DNA from: Pseudomonas sp. PB106
GTDB taxonomy: Bacteria > Pseudomonadota > Gammaproteobacteria > Pseudomonadales > Pseudomonadaceae
DNA: 64,000 nucleotides
Assembly (NCBI RefSeq): GCF_009764645.1
Contig: NZ_RWIM01000061.1
Span: 1-64,000 of the forward strand
Direction: 5' to 3'
Position numbers and translations under genes: made by a program
Notes under the pieces: generated by a model
Database searches by the model: none
Seen by the model: only the letters and a program-made list of their open reading frames with translations
Told to the model about the DNA's origin: nothing
Shown here: in pieces, positions 51,476 to 59,783 of the stretch
How the letters are laid out: each line of letters starts with the position of its first letter
How positions within the stretch are numbered: position 1 is the first letter of the stretch

Positions 51476-52003
51476 ATGTTTTTACGCCAATCCCTGGCCT
51501 TGTGTTTGTTGGCGCTGAGTTCATCGGCATGGGCAGCGTCGGGGCACACCTATGACTTCGGCCAGCCTGCGCCTGCCGCCCAAGCCACGCGCAGCATTGA
51601 AGTAGTGCTGAACGACATGTCCTTCGATCCGAAGGCGATTGAGGTCAAGGCCGGTGAGACTGTTCGCTTTGTGCTGGTGAATAAGGGCCAGTTGCTGCAC
51701 GAATTCAACCTTGGTGATGCAGCGATGCATGCCAAACATCAGCAGGAAATGTTGCAGATGCAGCAAAGCGGCATGCTTACGCCGACGGCAATGAAAGAAA
51801 TGTCCCACGACATGGCGGGCATGGATCACGCAGCGATGGGCCATGGCATGAAGCATGACGACCCGAACAGCGTGCTGGTCGAGCCGGGCAAGACGGCAGA
51901 GCTGACCTGGACCTTCAGCAAGGCGACGAGCCTTGAATTCGCCTGCAATATTCCCGGGCATTATCAGGCGGGCATGGTCGGTAAACTGACTGTCAGTCAG
52001 TAA
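51476..52003 (+). CDS. Periplasmic cupredoxin (copper-binding plastocyanin-like protein)
   Basis: Exported blue-copper type protein for copper handling. 175 residues: signal peptide MFLRQSLALCLLALSSSAWA, cupredoxin barrel with candidate type 1 ligands His75 (LLHEFN), Cys157 (EFACNIPGH), His162 and Met167 (YQAGM). Inserted between strands is a Met/His-rich loop at about 84-128 (HAKHQQEMLQMQQ, then KEMSHDMAGMDHAAMGHGMKH), able to bind extra Cu(I) or Cu(II). Divergent from copRS with a shared palindrome; GGAGAA precedes the ATG. Equivalent to the copper-induced gene next to queF in PAO1. Confidence 0.9.
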   Translation: MFLRQSLALCLLALSSSAWAASGHTYDFGQPAPAAQATRSIEVVLNDMSFDPKAIEVKAGETVRFVLVNKGQLLHEFNLGDAAMHAKHQQEMLQMQQSGMLTPTAMKEMSHDMAGMDHAAMGHGMKHDDPNSVLVEPGKTAELTWTFSKATSLEFACNIPGHYQAGMVGKLTVSQ

Positions 52004-52064
52004 GCACTCAAAGGCGCGGGCAAAGGCTGGTAGAATCCGCTGATTCTTCAGTCAGGTTTCCGCC

Positions 52065-52895
52065 ATGCATCCCGCAGCCGAACATTCGCCGCTGGGCAAA
52101 TCCAGCGAATACATCGCCACGTACACGCCGTCCCTGCTGTTCCCGATTCCGCGCACCGCGAAATGGGCCGAGCTGGGTCTGACCGCCGAAACCCTGCCGT
52201 ACAAAGGTGTGGATTTCTGGAACTGCTTCGAGCTCTCGTGGCTGCTGCCATCCGGCAAACCGGTGGTGGCGATTGGCGAATTCAGCATCCCGGCGGACTC
52301 GCCGAACATCATCGAATCGAAGTCGTTCAAGCTGTATCTGAACTCGTTGAATCAGACGGTGTTTGCCGATGTCGCAACCCTGGAAGCGACGCTGGTCAAG
52401 GATCTGTCTGCCGCCGCCGGCAAACCGGTGGGCGTGCGCGTTCGCAGCCTCAAGGACGTTGAAGTGGAAGGCGTCGTGGCGCTGCCGGGCGTGTGCATCG
52501 ATGATCTGGATATCAGCGTCAGCAACTATGAGCATCCGCGTCCGGAACTGCTGCGTTGCGATGATTCGCGCATCGTCGAAGAGACGGTGTACAGCCATCT
52601 GCTCAAATCCAACTGCCCGGTCACCAGTCAGCCGGACTGGGGCACGGTGGTGGTGGAATATCGTGGCTCGGCGCTGGATCACGCCAGCTTGCTGGAATAC
52701 ATCGTCAGCTTCCGCCAGCACTCGGACTTCCATGAACAGTGTGTGGAGCGGATTTTCCTCGACCTGCAACGTCTTCTGAAGCCGGAGAAGCTGACCGTAT
52801 TTGCCCGTTACGTGCGTCGCGGTGGCCTGGACATCAACCCGTATCGCAGCACTGAAAGCGTACAACTGCCGAACCACAGGCTGGTGCGACAGTAA
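52065..52895 (+). CDS. queF: NADPH-dependent 7-cyano-7-deazaguanine reductase
   Basis: Reduces preQ0 to preQ1 in queuosine synthesis. 276 residues of the long, two-T-fold QueF type: [48 protein letters not shown] region in the N-terminal half; the catalytic Cys184 and Asp191 lie in [13 protein letters not shown], and the E-H pair in [12 protein letters not shown]. Length matches E. coli QueF (282). Monocistronic behind the cupredoxin gene; followed by a REP-like repeat and a terminator. Confidence 0.96.
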   Translation: MHPAAEHSPLGKSSEYIATYTPSLLFPIPRTAKWAELGLTAETLPYKGVDFWNCFELSWLLPSGKPVVAIGEFSIPADSPNIIESKSFKLYLNSLNQTVFADVATLEATLVKDLSAAAGKPVGVRVRSLKDVEVEGVVALPGVCIDDLDISVSNYEHPRPELLRCDDSRIVEETVYSHLLKSNCPVTSQPDWGTVVVEYRGSALDHASLLEYIVSFRQHSDFHEQCVERIFLDLQRLLKPEKLTVFARYVRRGGLDINPYRSTESVQLPNHRLVRQ

Positions 52896-52977
52896 GATCA
52901 AAAGATCGCAGCTTCGGCAGCTCCTACAGGGGAGTGCATTCCAGAGGTAGGAGCTGCCGAAGGCTGCGATCTTTTAA
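52896..52977. repeat. REP-like inverted repeat (family A)
   Basis: Left arm (52896-52930) carries one deleted base in the core (GCAGCTTCGG for GCAGCCTTCGG). The right arm (52948-52977) is intact. Placed directly after the queF stop. Confidence 0.9.
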
Positions 52978-52989
52978 ATGTCAGAAATG

Positions 52990-53023
52990 AAAAAGCCCTG
53001 CCAGTAATGGCAGGGCTTTTTTT
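52990..53023. terminator. Bidirectional terminator between queF and the DUF4404 gene
   Basis: Thirteen-bp stem AAAAGCCCTGCCA / TGGCAGGGCTTTT with a GTAA loop and T7 run; the A-run on the other side serves the minus strand. Confidence 0.9.
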
Positions 53024-53038
53024 GTGCGGCCGGAAATC

Positions 53039-53302
53039 CTAGATCCCCATGCTGCCCAGCGCATTGACGATGTTGCGCAATGTGCCGGCAATCGCCGGGT
53101 GCTCGACTTCGAAGCGCTCGACGGCGAGGTTGACGCCATCGGCGATGCTGGCGTCCTGAGTGGCATTTTCCAGTTGAATTTCGGATTCAATCTGCGCCAT
53201 CAACACGCGTAAGTCTTCACGTTCGGCTTCCGACAGTGGCGGATTCTGCTCCAGTTGCTCGCGCAGGGTTTCGAGCTGTTTCTGCAGTTCTTGGGCCGGC
53301 AT
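53039..53302 (-). CDS. DUF4404 family protein
   Basis: An 87-residue acidic, mostly helical protein: heptad-like N-terminus (LQKQLETLREQLEQNPPLSEAEREDLRVLMAQIESEI) likely forming a coiled coil, then VERFEVEHPAIAGTLRNIVNALGSMGI. No signal peptide or metal site. Function is not known. AAAAGGAAAACACC precedes the ATG. It keeps its place beside queF in other pseudomonads. Confidence 0.82.
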   Translation of the reverse strand: MPAQELQKQLETLREQLEQNPPLSEAEREDLRVLMAQIESEIQLENATQDASIADGVNLAVERFEVEHPAIAGTLRNIVNALGSMGI

Positions 53303-53410
53303 GGTGTTTTCCTTTTATCGAGAGGCACTGGCATTGACCGCAGCCGCGCGCCAAAGGTCTATGGCTGACCTTTAGATTAATCCACTCCCGTCAAACCTGC
53401 ATGATCCCGA

Positions 53411-54031
53411 TCAGGGCTTTTCGCCTTTGAGCCGGCGCAGGCGGATGTCGGCCAGGCAGGTGTCGAGCTCGCCCAGATGATCGATGACTGAATGCACGCC
53501 GAGGCCGAATAACTGCATGGTTGCCTTGCCGCGCAGTTGTTCGCGTTCTCTCTGGCTCAAGGCCTGCCATTCGCCCGGCGCCAGGCCGCACAGCGAACCG
53601 CACGAGGCGAGGCCGATCGTCCACAGCCCGGCGTTGAGGCCCGACTGCAGCAAACGCGGTTCACCGCTAACCAATACGCAACCTTCCAGACGGCTGACGT
53701 TCAGGTCCATCAGTGCCTGCCAGCAAGCGTTCGGGGCCGGCCACGGATTGATTGTTGCTGAATGTTGCGCCGGCTTGATCCACGCCGGCAGTGAGGCCGA
53801 CAAGGGCTGAGCAAGGGCAGGGGGCAGGTCATCCAGCCAGACACAGGGAATTTGCTGGTGTTGCAAACTGTGCAGACTGTCGAGTGCACCCGGTGTGGCC
53901 TCGGCGTATTCAGGCAGGGCAGTGGTTTGCTGTCGGGCGCGCGCACCGAAATCCACCAGGCAACCGCTGAGTCCGAACAGCACTGCCGTCAGGCTGGGCG
54001 CGGCGAGGGGCAAGGTTTCAGCGTGTGTCAT
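53411..54031 (-). CDS. HAD-superfamily (phosphonatase-like) protein with degenerate active site
   Basis: A 206-residue protein whose layout follows HAD hydrolases of the phosphonoacetaldehyde hydrolase branch: strand 1 with LTAVLFGLSGCLVDFGA, a helical cap, VLVSGEPRLLQSGLNAGLWTIGL resembling motif III and LADIRLRRL at the end. The motif I position that should hold the nucleophilic Asp has Gly20, with Ser22 two further on. The motif IV acidic pair and the cap-domain lysine are also not evident. It is probably not a phosphohydrolase; a binding or regulatory role is possible but unproven. Homologues occupy this place in pseudomonads. Confidence 0.72.
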   Translation of the reverse strand: MTHAETLPLAAPSLTAVLFGLSGCLVDFGARARQQTTALPEYAEATPGALDSLHSLQHQQIPCVWLDDLPPALAQPLSASLPAWIKPAQHSATINPWPAPNACWQALMDLNVSRLEGCVLVSGEPRLLQSGLNAGLWTIGLASCGSLCGLAPGEWQALSQREREQLRGKATMQLFGLGVHSVIDHLGELDTCLADIRLRRLKGEKP

Positions 54032-54229
54032 GGCAGCGTCCCTGAAATAACGTTCAGGCTAGGGCTTGTCAGTGACAGTTGGATGACACCTGTGTGAAAG
54101 GCTGCTCCGGAAGCGTCCTACAGACGGCTTCATTGCCCGGACTGTCCAAACGGGCTTTTGCGCTTATACTAGCGGCCTTAATGCCCGGGCTCCGATGTCC
54201 GCGACAGTACAATCCCAAGGAGTTTTTCT

Positions 54230-54919
54230 ATGCGCTGGAGCTATCCGCTCGCTCAGCTAAGTGTATGTGCCGGCCTGTTGCTGGCGCCGTTCGCCACTCA
54301 GGCCGCAACGGAAGAAGACCCTTGGGAAAGCGTCAACCGCCCGATTTTCCAGTTCAACGACTTCGTTGACACCTACGCGCTGAAGCCACTGGCGCAGGGT
54401 TACGAGTTCGTCACTCCGCAGTTTCTGGAAGACGGCATTCACAACATGTTCCGCAACGTCGGTGATGTCACCAACCTTGCCAACAACATCCTGCAGGCCA
54501 AACCGGCTGCCGCAGGCGTCGACACCGCACGTTTGATCTTCAACACCACCTTCGGTCTGCTCGGCTTCTTCGACGTCGGCACCAAGATGGGGCTGAATCG
54601 CAGCGACGAAGACTTCGGCCAGACTCTGGGCTACTGGGGTGTGGGCAGCGGTCCATACGTGATGCTGCCGCTGATGGGCCCGAGCACTCTGCGTGATGCG
54701 CCGTCGAAGTACGTCGACAGCTTCACCGGGATGTACCGCTACATCGACGACGTGCCGGCGCGTAACTCGATCTTCGGTCTGAACATCGTCGACACCCGCG
54801 CCAGCCTGCTGTCGAGCGAGAAGCTGATCAGCGGCGACAAGTACACCTTCATCCGCAACGCTTACCTGCAGAACCGCGAGTTCAAGGTGAAAGATGGCCA
54901 AGTCGAAGACGATTTTTGA
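54230..54919 (+). CDS. mlaA: MlaA (VacJ) outer-membrane lipid asymmetry protein
   Basis: Removes misplaced phospholipids from the outer leaflet of the outer membrane and hands them to MlaC. 229 residues with signal peptide (MRWSYPLAQLSVCAGLLLAP..., cleavage about after ATQA) and the VacJ domain: DPWESVNRPIFQFND, FLEDGIHNMFRNVGDVTNLANNILQ, NTTFGLLGFFDVGTKMGL, EDFGQTLGYWGVGSGPYVMLPLMGPSTLRD. E. coli MlaA is a lipoprotein; here no convincing lipobox is seen, as the Cys at 13 is preceded by Val. The protein ends VKDGQVEDDF. AAGGAG precedes the ATG. Confidence 0.92.
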   Translation: MRWSYPLAQLSVCAGLLLAPFATQAATEEDPWESVNRPIFQFNDFVDTYALKPLAQGYEFVTPQFLEDGIHNMFRNVGDVTNLANNILQAKPAAAGVDTARLIFNTTFGLLGFFDVGTKMGLNRSDEDFGQTLGYWGVGSGPYVMLPLMGPSTLRDAPSKYVDSFTGMYRYIDDVPARNSIFGLNIVDTRASLLSSEKLISGDKYTFIRNAYLQNREFKVKDGQVEDDF

Positions 54920-54935
54920 TCTCGACCGGTAAAAA

Positions 54936-54963
54936 CAAAGGCGACCTCAGGGTCGCCTTTTTT
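54936..54963. terminator. Bidirectional terminator between mlaA and the PilZ gene
   Basis: Stem AAAGGCGACC / GGTCGCCTTT with T6 on the plus strand and A-rich flank on the other. Confidence 0.9.
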
Positions 54964-54971
54964 GTGTGTAG

Positions 54972-55271
54972 CTATTTCATCTTCACAATGGTCAGGCCGA
55001 GCTTCTGGCCGCCGCCATCCTGGGGCCTGACCCAGACCACTTCAGTCTCTGCCTCGAGACCGCTGAGCGCGGCGTGCTCGGAGTCGATGCGCACCGTCAA
55101 ACGGTCGCCGACCGCGAACTGGCGGGGTGCTTCGACCTGCATGCCACTGCTGGAGAGGTCGATGCACACCCCGGAAATGTCATCCCCTTCATGAATCAAC
55201 ACGACATCGGCATCGACCCGCATGCGGATGAAATCGCGCTTTTCGCTGTAGTCCCGACTGGTTTGACTCAT
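54972..55271 (-). CDS. Single-domain PilZ protein
   Basis: A 99-residue predicted c-di-GMP receptor. The N-terminal EKRDFIRMRVDADV holds the arginine patch (RDFIR = RxxxR), and IDLSSSGMQVEA supplies the D/NxSxxG motif on the next strand, so both c-di-GMP contacts are intact. No other domain. The ATG at 55271 is used because GGAAGGACG lies upstream; the open frame to 55346 is not family-like. Target unknown. Confidence 0.9.
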   Translation of the reverse strand: MSQTSRDYSEKRDFIRMRVDADVVLIHEGDDISGVCIDLSSSGMQVEAPRQFAVGDRLTVRIDSEHAALSGLEAETEVVWVRPQDGGGQKLGLTIVKMK

Positions 55272-55547
55272 AGGTTCGTCCTTCCATTGGGTTACGGTTT
55301 GAGCTGTTCTTATAACTCTCGGTGATTTGACAAGTAAAGTCGTCAAGCGACCATCGGCGCATGCTTGAAACGCTCTGCGGATGGGAGTACCGTCTGCGCC
55401 TTAGAAGGGCACCTCTGGTGCAACCGCGTTCAAGGCCCAGGCTCGAAAGCGGTGCAGCAGAGAGGCTAGAAAGCGAATCCAGTAGTCAGTGCAGGGCCAA
55501 TAAGCTCCGCCAACTACGCCAACCTAATTCTGGCGCCGTTTGCCCAC

Positions 55548-56729
55548 ATGCCAAAAACCAGTGCCACGCTGCTGATAATCGATGATGACGAAGTAGTGCG
55601 CGCGAGCCTCGCGGCCTATTTGGAAGACAGTGGTTTCAGCGTCCTGCAGGCCAGCAATGGTCAACAGGGTCTCCAGGTATTCGAGCAAGACAAGCCCGAC
55701 TTGGTCATCTGCGATCTGCGCATGCCGCAGATGGGCGGTCTCGAACTCATCCGTCAGGTCACCGAGCTGTCACCGCAAACGCCGGTGATCGTGGTCTCGG
55801 GCGCGGGCGTGATGAACGACGCGGTCGAGGCTCTGCGCTTGGGCGCGGCGGATTACCTGATCAAGCCCCTCGAAGATCTGGCAGTGCTCGAGCATTCCGT
55901 ACGTCGGGCCCTGGATCGTGCGCGGTTGCTGGTGGAAAACCAGCGCTACCGCGAGAAGCTGGAAAAGGCCAACCGCGAGCTTGCGGCCAGCCTGAACCTG
56001 CTCCAGGAAGACCAGAATGCCGGTCGCCAGGTGCAGATGAACATGCTGCCGGAAAGTCCGTGGAGCATTGACGAGTTCAAGTTTGCTCACCAGATCATTC
56101 CGTCGTTGTACCTGTCGGGTGATTTTGTCGACTATTTCCGCGTCGACGAGCGCCGGGTCGCGTTCTACCTGGCGGATGTATCCGGTCATGGCGCCTCTTC
56201 AGCTTTTGTCACCGTGCTGCTGAAGTTCATGACCACGCGCTTGCTGTTCGAATCCAAGCGCAACGGCACATTGCCGGAATTCAAGCCTTCGGAAGTCCTG
56301 GGCCATATCAACCGGGGACTGATCAGTTGTAAGCTGGGTAAACACGTCACAATGGTCGGTGGAGTCATCGACGAGGAGACCGGTTTGTTGACCTATAGCA
56401 TCGGCGGCCATCTGCCGTTGCCTGTGTTGTACACGCCTGACAGTGTTCGTTATCTCGAAGGTCGTGGTCTGCCGGTGGGGCTTTTCAATGAAGCCACCTA
56501 CGAAGATCACGTGCTTGAGCTGCCGCCGACGTTCAGCCTGACGCTGATGTCGGATGGCATTCTGGATCTTTTGCCAGAACCGACGCTCAAAGAAAAGGAA
56601 GCCGCTTTGCCTCAACGGGTGAAGTCGGCGGGCGGCAGCCTGGATGGTCTGCGGCAAGTGTTTGGATTGGCCACGCTAGGGGAGATGCCGGATGATATCG
56701 CCCTGTTGGTGTTGAGCAGGAATCTTTAA
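55548..56729 (+). CDS. rssB: RssB-type response regulator with PP2C phosphatase domain
   Basis: Receiver plus PPM/PP2C phosphatase, 393 residues. Receiver: IIDDDE acid pocket, Asp56 in LVICDLRMPQMGG, Lys in AADYLIKPLEDL. A helical linker (about 125-165) leads to a SpoIIE-like phosphatase with the metal aspartates in YLSGDFVDYFR, YLADVSGHGASSAF, LMSDGILDLL and MPDDIALLVL, all kept. E. coli RssB has a dead phosphatase domain and delivers RpoS to ClpXP. In Pseudomonas the domain looks active and the next gene codes a STAS protein, its likely substrate. The start overlaps nothing; rssC overlaps its stop by one base. Confidence 0.88.
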   Translation: MPKTSATLLIIDDDEVVRASLAAYLEDSGFSVLQASNGQQGLQVFEQDKPDLVICDLRMPQMGGLELIRQVTELSPQTPVIVVSGAGVMNDAVEALRLGAADYLIKPLEDLAVLEHSVRRALDRARLLVENQRYREKLEKANRELAASLNLLQEDQNAGRQVQMNMLPESPWSIDEFKFAHQIIPSLYLSGDFVDYFRVDERRVAFYLADVSGHGASSAFVTVLLKFMTTRLLFESKRNGTLPEFKPSEVLGHINRGLISCKLGKHVTMVGGVIDEETGLLTYSIGGHLPLPVLYTPDSVRYLEGRGLPVGLFNEATYEDHVLELPPTFSLTLMSDGILDLLPEPTLKEKEAALPQRVKSAGGSLDGLRQVFGLATLGEMPDDIALLVLSRNL

Positions 56730-57211
56730 TGAGTACCGGTAGAATCCAGTTCGCCGAGCAGGACGGCACCTTCGTCCTCAAGTTCGTCGGTGAAGTTCGC
56801 CTGACCCTGTGTTCGGCGTTGGATGCGACTATTGAGAAAATCTTCACCGCGCTGAACTTCAACGCGATCGTGATCGATTTGACCGAAACCCGCAGCATCG
56901 ACAGCACGACGCTGGGCCTGTTGGCCAAGCTGTCGATCCTGTCGCGGCAGAAGGTCGGCCTGTTGCCGACCGTCGTCACCACTCACGATGACATTACCCG
57001 TCTGCTGCAATCGATGGGCTTCGAGCAGGTGTTCAACATCGTCAACCACCCGGTGCCATGCCCGGAGTGCCTGGACGACCTGCCGGATCAGGATCAGTCG
57101 GAAGAAGTGGTGCGGATCAAGGTGCTGGAAGCGCACAAGATCCTCATGGGCCTGAACGACTCCAACCGTGAAGCGTTCCATGACCTGGTCAATGCCCTCG
57201 AGCGGCATTGA
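56729..57211 (+). CDS. rssC: STAS-domain anti-sigma factor antagonist-like protein RssC
   Basis: A 160-residue protein with a SpoIIAA-type STAS domain: FAEQDGTFVLKFVGEVRLTLC, then FNAIVIDLTETRSIDSTTLGLLAKLS, where the Asp-Ser-Thr-Thr cluster supplies the phosphorylatable serine. A C-terminal extension of about 50 residues has Cys motifs (HPVPCPECLDD). The start overlaps the rssB stop (TAATG), so the pair is translationally coupled. RssB probably dephosphorylates it; the kinase is not in this window. The effect on RpoS is inferred. Confidence 0.87.
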   Translation: MSTGRIQFAEQDGTFVLKFVGEVRLTLCSALDATIEKIFTALNFNAIVIDLTETRSIDSTTLGLLAKLSILSRQKVGLLPTVVTTHDDITRLLQSMGFEQVFNIVNHPVPCPECLDDLPDQDQSEEVVRIKVLEAHKILMGLNDSNREAFHDLVNALERH

Positions 57212-57241
57212 TCTCATGAAGTGATGTTATCTGGGCTGGCC

Positions 57242-57321
57242 CCTTCGCGAGCAAGCTCGCTCCCACGCTGGATCAGCGTCGTTCACAAATCCCCTTGTGG
57301 GAGCGAGCTTGCTCGCGAAGG
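57242..57321. repeat. REP-like inverted repeat (family B)
   Basis: Arms CTTCGCGAGCAAGCTCGCTC (57243 on) and complement (57297-57321) face each other; same unit as 9218-9305 in the opposite arm order. Placed between convergent rssC and tal. Confidence 0.9.
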
Positions 57322-57360
57322 CGTCAGATCAGACGATACATTTTCATGGCTGACGGAATA

Positions 57361-57395
57361 AAAAAGGGCGAACCCTCACAGGTTCGCCCTTTTTG
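57361..57395. terminator. Bidirectional terminator between rssC and tal
   Basis: Stem AAAGGGCGAACC / GGTTCGCCCTTT with a CTCACA loop, T5 on the plus strand and an A-run before the stem for the minus strand. Confidence 0.9.
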
Positions 57396-57412
57396 CATTT
57401 CTCTAACTCAAA

Positions 57413-58339
57413 TCACAGCTTGGCCTGCAACAGCGCCTCAAGCTTCTCCTGGTCGCGAGCAAACTGACGGATGCCCTCGGCCAGTTTTTCGGTGGCCATT
57501 GCGTCTTCGTTGGACAGCCAGCGGAATTGCGCTTCGTTCAGGCTCAGACGCGCTTCGCCGGCATTGCCTGGCGCCAGTTTGCGCTCCAGCTTGCCGGTAT
57601 CGGCTGCCAGTTTGTCGATCAGGTCCGGGCTGATGGTCAGGCGGTCGCAGCCAGCCAGTTGCTCGATCTGATTGAGGTTGCGGAAGCTCGCGCCCATGAC
57701 CACCGTCTTGTAGTCATTGGCCTTGTAGTAGTTGTAGATGCGCGTCACCGACTGTACGCCCGGATCATCCGCGCCGGTGTAGTCGTTGCCGTTGGCTTTC
57801 TTGTACCAGTCGTAGATACGGCCCACGAACGGCGAAATCAGGAACACGCCGGCATCGGCGCAAGCCGCAGCCTGGGCGAAGGAGAACAGCAGGGTCAGGT
57901 TGGTCTGGATGCCTTCCTTTTCCAGCACTTCGGCAGCGCGGATACCTTCCCAGGTGGAGGCGATCTTGATCAACACGCGGTCGCGGCCAATGCCGGCCTT
58001 GTCGTACAGCTCGATCAGGCGATGGGCGCGCTTCAGTACGGCGTCTTTGTCGAACGACAGGCGCGCATCCACTTCAGTGGAAATACGCCCCGGAATCACT
58101 TTAAGGATTTCTTGACCGACCGCGACGCCAAAGCGGTCGCTGGCCAGGCCGACATCGCCCTTGCAGTCGCTGACGCAGGCATTGAGCAGCTCTGCATAGC
58201 CAGGAATGGCGGCTGCCTTGAGCAGAAGGGAAGGGTTGGTGGTTGCGTCGACCGGTTTCACACGGGAAATCGCTTCGAAATCGCCGGTATCGGCAACAAC
58301 GGTGGTGAACTGTTTGAGTTGTTCCAGCTTGGAAGTCAT
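57413..58339 (-). CDS. tal: Transaldolase B
   Basis: Non-oxidative pentose phosphate pathway: transfers dihydroxyacetone units between sugar phosphates. 308 residues with family motifs [26 protein letters not shown], the Schiff-base Lys125 in [19 protein letters not shown], and FISPFVGRI (here [14 protein letters not shown]). The ATG at 58339 starts [10 protein letters not shown] and matches the usual length; the longer frame to 58396 is not family-like. Gene order rssB-rssC-tal is the same as in PAO1. Confidence 0.96.
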   Translation of the reverse strand: MTSKLEQLKQFTTVVADTGDFEAISRVKPVDATTNPSLLLKAAAIPGYAELLNACVSDCKGDVGLASDRFGVAVGQEILKVIPGRISTEVDARLSFDKDAVLKRAHRLIELYDKAGIGRDRVLIKIASTWEGIRAAEVLEKEGIQTNLTLLFSFAQAAACADAGVFLISPFVGRIYDWYKKANGNDYTGADDPGVQSVTRIYNYYKANDYKTVVMGASFRNLNQIEQLAGCDRLTISPDLIDKLAADTGKLERKLAPGNAGEARLSLNEAQFRWLSNEDAMATEKLAEGIRQFARDQEKLEALLQAKL

Positions 58340-58506
58340 GGGCGTGCTCTGTCCTATGGGTCTGATGACATTACCCGAGCGCTGACAGCCACTCAAGGGC
58401 GGTTACGTGTATCGACAGCCCCTGCGGCAACAACCTGAAACCGATTGTTTGAAAGGCGGGGCGTGCTATCGATGAATACGATGCCAAAAGCGCTCACAGG
58501 TTCAAA

Positions 58507-58534
58507 GCAACCGACCTGCGTACAGATCGGTTGC
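58507..58534 (-). terminator. Hairpin at the 3' end of the glycoside hydrolase gene
   Basis: Twelve-bp stem GCAACCGA-x-CTG / CAG-x-TCGGTTGC with one mismatch and a CGTA loop, but only three T residues follow on the minus strand, so termination is likely rather than certain. Confidence 0.5.
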
Positions 58535-58541
58535 GCACCGA

Positions 58542-59489
58542 CTACTCAGCGTTCAACAGGGCTTCGACCGACATTCGCGCCGGTTTCGGCTGGCCGTCCG
58601 AGGTCAGCAGGCCGAAGTTCTTCTCGCGCTCGTTACTGCCCGAATCGCTGTTCTTCCATTCGTAGATGGAGGTCAACGGGATGTTGAGTTTTTTAACATC
58701 GCCGATGAACGCGTTGATCTTGCTCGCTTGCCCTTCCACGCCGCCGTTTGAGGCAAGCGCGGAAATGCCCCATTCGCTGATGACACCGGGCACATGGAAG
58801 TTCTGCTGAATGAAGGTCTGCGCATTGCTGATCTGCGTGGCCGTCATGCCGTAAGGGTGATAGGAGATCGCATTCAGGCATTTCGGGTATTCGCTGACGA
58901 TACGGTTGAGTGCCACGGTGGAGGCCGAACCGGCGCTCGGCGGCCGGGCGAAGCCGTAACCGACCCGTGGGGTTGATTGCGGTTTGCCTTGCAGACCCTT
59001 GCACACCGCACCCATGAAGGGCGCGAAGGTCGTGTCGAAATTACGTGTCGGCCAGTAGGTTTCCAGGTCTGGCTCGTTCCACAGTTCAAGGGCGACCATT
59101 TGCGAGCCGTAGGACGATTCCAGCGTTGTCACGGCATTGGCGAAAGCCGCACCAGCGCCCGGCAGGTCCGCGCTGTTCAATGGCTTGATCGCGCGCACCG
59201 TTAACAGCACCGGCAACCCCGCAGATTTTGCCGCCGCAAACGCATCGCTGACCTGCTGCTGGTAGGCTTTGGCAGTCAGGCTGTCGCTCCACACACCGAA
59301 GCGGACAAAACCGAAGCCTGCCGTTTTGATCTGCGCGGCGTCGGCGGCCGTGAAGTTCTGAATCTTGACCTGAACCCCGATGTTCTTGGCCGGAAGGTTG
59401 GGAAACAGTTCGCTGGCGTGAACCTGAGCCGTCGCACCCAGCATCGTCAGCGCCAAGGCGCCGAGTTTTTTGAGATGTGTTGATTTCAT
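58542..59489 (-). CDS. Secreted clan-A glycoside hydrolase (GH5/GH39-like)
   Basis: A 315-residue exported TIM-barrel hydrolase. Signal peptide MKSTHLKKLGALALTMLGAT ending at VHA. The acid/base Glu139 is in LELWNEPDLE and the nucleophile Glu239 in VISEWGISA, about 100 residues apart as in clan GH-A; ISYHPYG and FGFVRFGVWSD fit this fold. Similar enzymes (for example PslG) trim or degrade the polysaccharide made by an adjacent cluster. It is divergent from the wzb-wzc exopolysaccharide genes over 294 bp, so a role on that polymer is likely. Start 59489 is preferred because it puts the signal peptide first. Confidence 0.85.
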   Translation of the reverse strand: MKSTHLKKLGALALTMLGATAQVHASELFPNLPAKNIGVQVKIQNFTAADAAQIKTAGFGFVRFGVWSDSLTAKAYQQQVSDAFAAAKSAGLPVLLTVRAIKPLNSADLPGAGAAFANAVTTLESSYGSQMVALELWNEPDLETYWPTRNFDTTFAPFMGAVCKGLQGKPQSTPRVGYGFARPPSAGSASTVALNRIVSEYPKCLNAISYHPYGMTATQISNAQTFIQQNFHVPGVISEWGISALASNGGVEGQASKINAFIGDVKKLNIPLTSIYEWKNSDSGSNEREKNFGLLTSDGQPKPARMSVEALLNAE

Positions 59490-59783
59490 GTCTGCTCTCC
59501 CGAAGAGAAATGACAACTTCGAATAAATGATCTCGTTACTCAATTTTCGAGTGAGGTGATGGCACTTAGTGCACGAATGTTATTTTTTGTCGGAAAACCA
59601 TTATCTGAAAATCACAGTTATTTTTAGTCCGCTAATTGTGGTTGGGGGACTTTAAAACGCTGTGGTACTTAATGCTCCAGTACTAACAGGGCGAATCTAT
59701 TTCTGAGTGCATGAAGATCTTGAGGGTTCATTCAATTGCTCTCGGGATGTTGGCCGTTTGACATTACACAGGAAAGTATAACC

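Noticed and set aside
59771..59783. RsmA/RsmE binding site at the wzb start (ACAGGAAAG)
   Set aside because: It lacks the A-N-GGA core, and GGA here is simply the Shine-Dalgarno.
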